In this document: piece by piece, positions 12,994 to 14,286 of the stretch | How positions within the stretch are numbered: position 1 is the stretch's first letter | Layout of the letters: every line of letters begins with the position of its first letter | Source of the DNA: CAYGZM01 sp964354365 | Lineage (GTDB): Bacteria; Planctomycetota; Phycisphaerae; Sedimentisphaerales; Anaerobacaceae | NCBI GenBank assembly: GCA_964354365.1 | Contig: CAYGZM010000097.1 | Location: forward strand, 1-14,286 | Length of the DNA: 14,286 nucleotides | Direction of reading: 5' to 3' | Made by a program: the position numbers and the translations under genes | The notes under the pieces: model-generated | Seen by the model: only the letters and a program-made list of their open reading frames with translations | Told to the model about the DNA's origin: nothing | Databases searched by the model: none

Positions 12994-13171
12994 GCCGCAG
13001 CAGGCCATCCATCTTCGCTTTGTACACTGCCCCGCTGGGGTGCTGAGCGGTTTGGGATTCCCCTTGCGGTCCGATGGCCCGTATTCGCCCGATTCGCCCC
13101 CCGTTTTCAGCCCCAAATGGCCGCCAACGCTACTTGAGCGCGCAGTACAACTGCACACATCAGGTTATGGG

Positions 13172-13339
13172 CTATCGTAAACCACAAGGCGACTGCATCA
13201 CAAATAAGCTTGCCTCATTCCCGTTCCGCGACGATGGCTGAATTGTATCTTCCGTGCTCATGACCTCTCTTATACCACCATCCTGCAATTTGTCCAGCAC
13301 CTCCAGCCCTGAATCTAAGACAGACTGGAATTCTTTCAC
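13172..13339 (-). pseudogene. Short leftward ORF, probable gene remnant
   Basis: Reading leftward from GTG at 13339 to TAG at 13172-13174 gives 55 residues starting VKEFQSVLDSGLEVLDKLQD and ending MQSPCGLR. The N-terminal half looks like an amphipathic helix. Upstream, the same frame stays open (with LDMCSTEFFDHLG) but is closed by a TGA three codons before the GTG. This suggests the end of a larger, now broken gene. No family is recognised, and it may also be non-coding by chance. Confidence 0.25.
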
Positions 13340-13399
13340 AGGCTCTCAGCCCAGATGATCGAAGAACTCCGTAGAGCACATATCCAGAGAAACACGACG

Positions 13400-13429
13400 A
13401 TTACCCCCGCCACCCGTGGCCGGGGTAAT
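13400..13429. repeat. 30-base inverted repeat between leftward ORF and downstream debris
   Basis: ATTACCCC-C-GCCAC and GTGGC-C-GGGGTAAT are inverted around a two-base centre, with 13 of 15 positions complementary. The element starts 4 bases past the TAA of the leftward ORF at 13433, so it could form a hairpin at that transcript's 3' end. No T-run is present on either strand. It may be a bidirectional terminator-like structure or another REP-type element. Confidence 0.5.
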
Positions 13430-13432
13430 GCC

Positions 13433-14002
13433 TTACCGCCACCACCTACCGATCCTCTGTGGGTTCTTGCATACCCATTTTTCTGGCACTGGATGGCGAA
13501 GCAAAACCTGGCCGCAAATTTCCACGGTCTCGAAAAACGGAAGTGACCTATCGAGGAACACTGATTTATCCAGAATCAACCGGTCCCAAAGTCCCTTGCT
13601 TTCTTCTCTCCAATAGTTGTAGAGGGTTCTCCGCAGTTGAGGTCGTTCACAAAATTTTGGCGGCAGCGACATGTATCCTAATATCCTGCACCAAGCCACA
13701 CTGCATACAACCTCAAGAATATCCTTCTCGATGTTCTCATTGGGAACTTCAAGTTCCCATAAGGCTTTCCCTTCACCTTCGTAAGATTCTGCCCCCTTAG
13801 CCTCCTTTTCTTCAGTGTAGCACCAGTGAAATTGGTCAGTCCCGACTCGTTTCCAAAGCTCCTTGTAGGCTCCCATAAAGCGCTGTTTGTCCTCTTCCGC
13901 TACATGAGGTCCCTTCAAATGACTGGAATGCCCAAAGGTGTCCATCGTTGCTTGCACGTCAGCAATTGAAAAAGATGCTTTTTGCCATGTCCATAACCGC
14001 AT
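13433..14002 (-). CDS. Hypothetical protein, possibly the 3' part of a frameshifted gene
   Basis: This 189-residue leftward frame has a natural-looking soluble composition: many Trp, Glu and Lys residues, a charged helix around AEEDKQRFMGAYKELWKRVG, an ALWELEVPNENIEKDILEVV segment, and a basic end WVCKNPQRIGRWWR. No signal peptide, membrane helix or known motif is seen and I do not recognise a family. The ATG at 14002 lacks a good ribosome-binding site. A second open frame lying upstream on the same strand continues plausibly into this one across an AAAAAG run (13983-13978), so the true gene may be longer and broken there, either by mutation, by an assembly indel, or by programmed -1 slippage. 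Confidence 0.45.
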   Translation of the reverse strand: MRLWTWQKASFSIADVQATMDTFGHSSHLKGPHVAEEDKQRFMGAYKELWKRVGTDQFHWCYTEEKEAKGAESYEGEGKALWELEVPNENIEKDILEVVCSVAWCRILGYMSLPPKFCERPQLRRTLYNYWREESKGLWDRLILDKSVFLDRSLPFFETVEICGQVLLRHPVPEKWVCKNPQRIGRWWR

Positions 14003-14118
14003 GCAATATATCCATCTCGGTGGGCCACAGTCTCAAGGCTCACCACCCATTCGATTCGCCAGTGCTTGTCGGACGGTTTTTCGAGACAGGCGGTCCAGCC
14101 ATCACTCGTAATACGCAA
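13984..14118 (-). pseudogene. Possible 5' portion of the frameshifted hypothetical gene
   Basis: From TTG at 14118 the leftward frame reads RITSDGWTACLEKPSDK, then HWRIEWVVSLETVAHRDGYI and CGYGHGK before the A5 run at 13983-13979. Losing one base there would continue as ASFSIADVQATMDTFG in the frame of the 13433-14002 ORF. Without that change the frame ends about 20 codons later with less convincing residues. The start overlaps the end of the gene at the right edge by about 17 bases. Confidence 0.3.
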
Positions 14119-14286
14119 CGATTCTGTTCCCCTTCGGCGCCCACTTCGTAAGGACCGCCCATTCCTTTTCGGGGTCGAAGTTTTTATAGGGTTTGCCGTT
14201 TACTTCGCAGCGGGTCATCTTCTTTCCTTCGGGGTGGCGAAAGCGGACATAGACTTTCTTCGGCGGATTGCGGCCGGGCGGATCAA
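14102..14286 (-). CDS. C-terminal fragment of an unrelated leftward gene (5' end outside window)
   Basis: Leftward from base 14284 a frame without a start gives 60 residues ending at TGA 14102-14104: it contains KKVYVRFRHPEGKKMTRCEV, NGKPYKNFDPEKEWAVL and ends KGNRIVAYYE. The pattern of short beta strands with an R-HPEGK, V-NGK, FDPEKE spacing resembles the C-terminal beta-sandwich of large extracellular or carbohydrate-active proteins, especially those I recall from Planctomycetota. The family cannot be named from this piece. It points against the hydrogenase operon and marks the next transcription unit. Confidence 0.6.
   Translation of the reverse strand, partial: DPPGRNPPKKVYVRFRHPEGKKMTRCEVNGKPYKNFDPEKEWAVLTKWAPKGNRIVAYYE

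Larger units (their letters stand above)
12874..13171. other. Non-coding, repeat-rich stretch downstream of the hydrogenase operon
   Basis: No gene is convincing here. The stretch holds a palindrome just after hycI, two copies of a GTCATTCCG element, and several short GC-rich palindromes such as CCCCGCTGGGG (13030-13040) and GGGATTCCCC (13054-13063). An 80-codon leftward frame (12916-13158) reads through these repeats but lacks the look of a folded protein and is not called. Confidence 0.6.

Noticed and set aside
12916..13158. Leftward 80-codon ORF as a real gene
   Set aside because: It is made largely of repeat-like and palindromic sequence, lacks a ribosome-binding site and reads as low-quality protein.
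13355..13800. Rightward ORFs opposite the hypothetical leftward gene
   Set aside because: The leftward frame has the more protein-like composition and length; the rightward frames are short and Pro/Ser/Arg-rich.
13948..14151. Rightward 67-codon ORF at the right end
   Set aside because: It overlaps two leftward frames with better coding character and has no recognisable motif, although its middle part looks somewhat protein-like.
12874..14286. Insertion sequence or attachment site
   Set aside because: No transposase or integrase motif, no paired terminal repeats with target duplication, and no tRNA gene could be found.
1..14286. CRISPR array or tRNA/rRNA genes
   Set aside because: No regularly spaced repeats of CRISPR type and no cloverleaf or ribosomal RNA signature were noticed on either strand.

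Overview
The window holds one long, rightward, tightly packed operon (about 259-12873) for a membrane-bound, group 4-type [NiFe] hydrogenase fused at operon level to a cation/proton antiporter (Mrp) module and to a flavin/Fe-S module of the sulfhydrogenase HydB-HydG type. It is preceded by the 3' end of rex, encoding the NADH/NAD+-sensing repressor (3-131). It is followed by about 1.4 kb of gene-poor DNA containing dispersed-repeat-like sequence and leftward fragments.

Layout. (1) 1-258: rex 3' end carrying a GC-rich hairpin, then a short spacer. (2) 259-2698: electron-input module: HydB-like Fe-S protein, HydG-like FAD/NAD(P)/[2Fe-2S] protein, then, after an AT-rich micro-repeat, a ferredoxin-like multi-[4Fe-4S] subunit. 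(3) 2695-5738: hydrogenase core: NuoH-like membrane anchor, NuoB-like small subunit, NuoC-like subunit, and NuoD-like large subunit with both CxxC pairs for the NiFe site. (4) 5740-11646: ion-translocating membrane arm: a NuoL/EchA-like antiporter subunit, a stand-alone MbhD/MbhE (MrpA C-terminal) protein, and MrpB, C, D, E, F, G. (5) 11650-12873: HycF-like ferredoxin with a zinc-ribbon tail and the HycI-type maturation protease. (6) 12874-14286: possible terminator hairpin, repeats, small or broken leftward ORFs, and the C-terminus of an unrelated leftward gene running off the right edge. Six gene junctions are 4-base ATGA overlaps, which argues for one transcript and translational coupling.

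How it may work (inference): NAD(P)H and/or reduced ferredoxin donate electrons through the HydG/HydB/ferredoxin subunits to the NiFe large/small subunit pair. Proton reduction to H2 (or the reverse) is coupled through the NuoH-like subunit to two antiporter-type subunits that move Na+ or H+. HycI would process the large subunit. Rex, which senses NADH/NAD+, lies directly upstream and is a natural candidate regulator, although no clear Rex operator was found. No Ni-Fe cofactor assembly (hyp) genes lie in the window.

Organism: an anaerobic, hydrogen-metabolising bacterium. Rex and the overall operon style are bacterial. The repeat debris and the tail of the last gene remind me of environmental Planctomycetota (Phycisphaerae-type) genomes, but that is a weak inference from memory. 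No RNA genes, CRISPR arrays or recognisable insertion sequences were seen.
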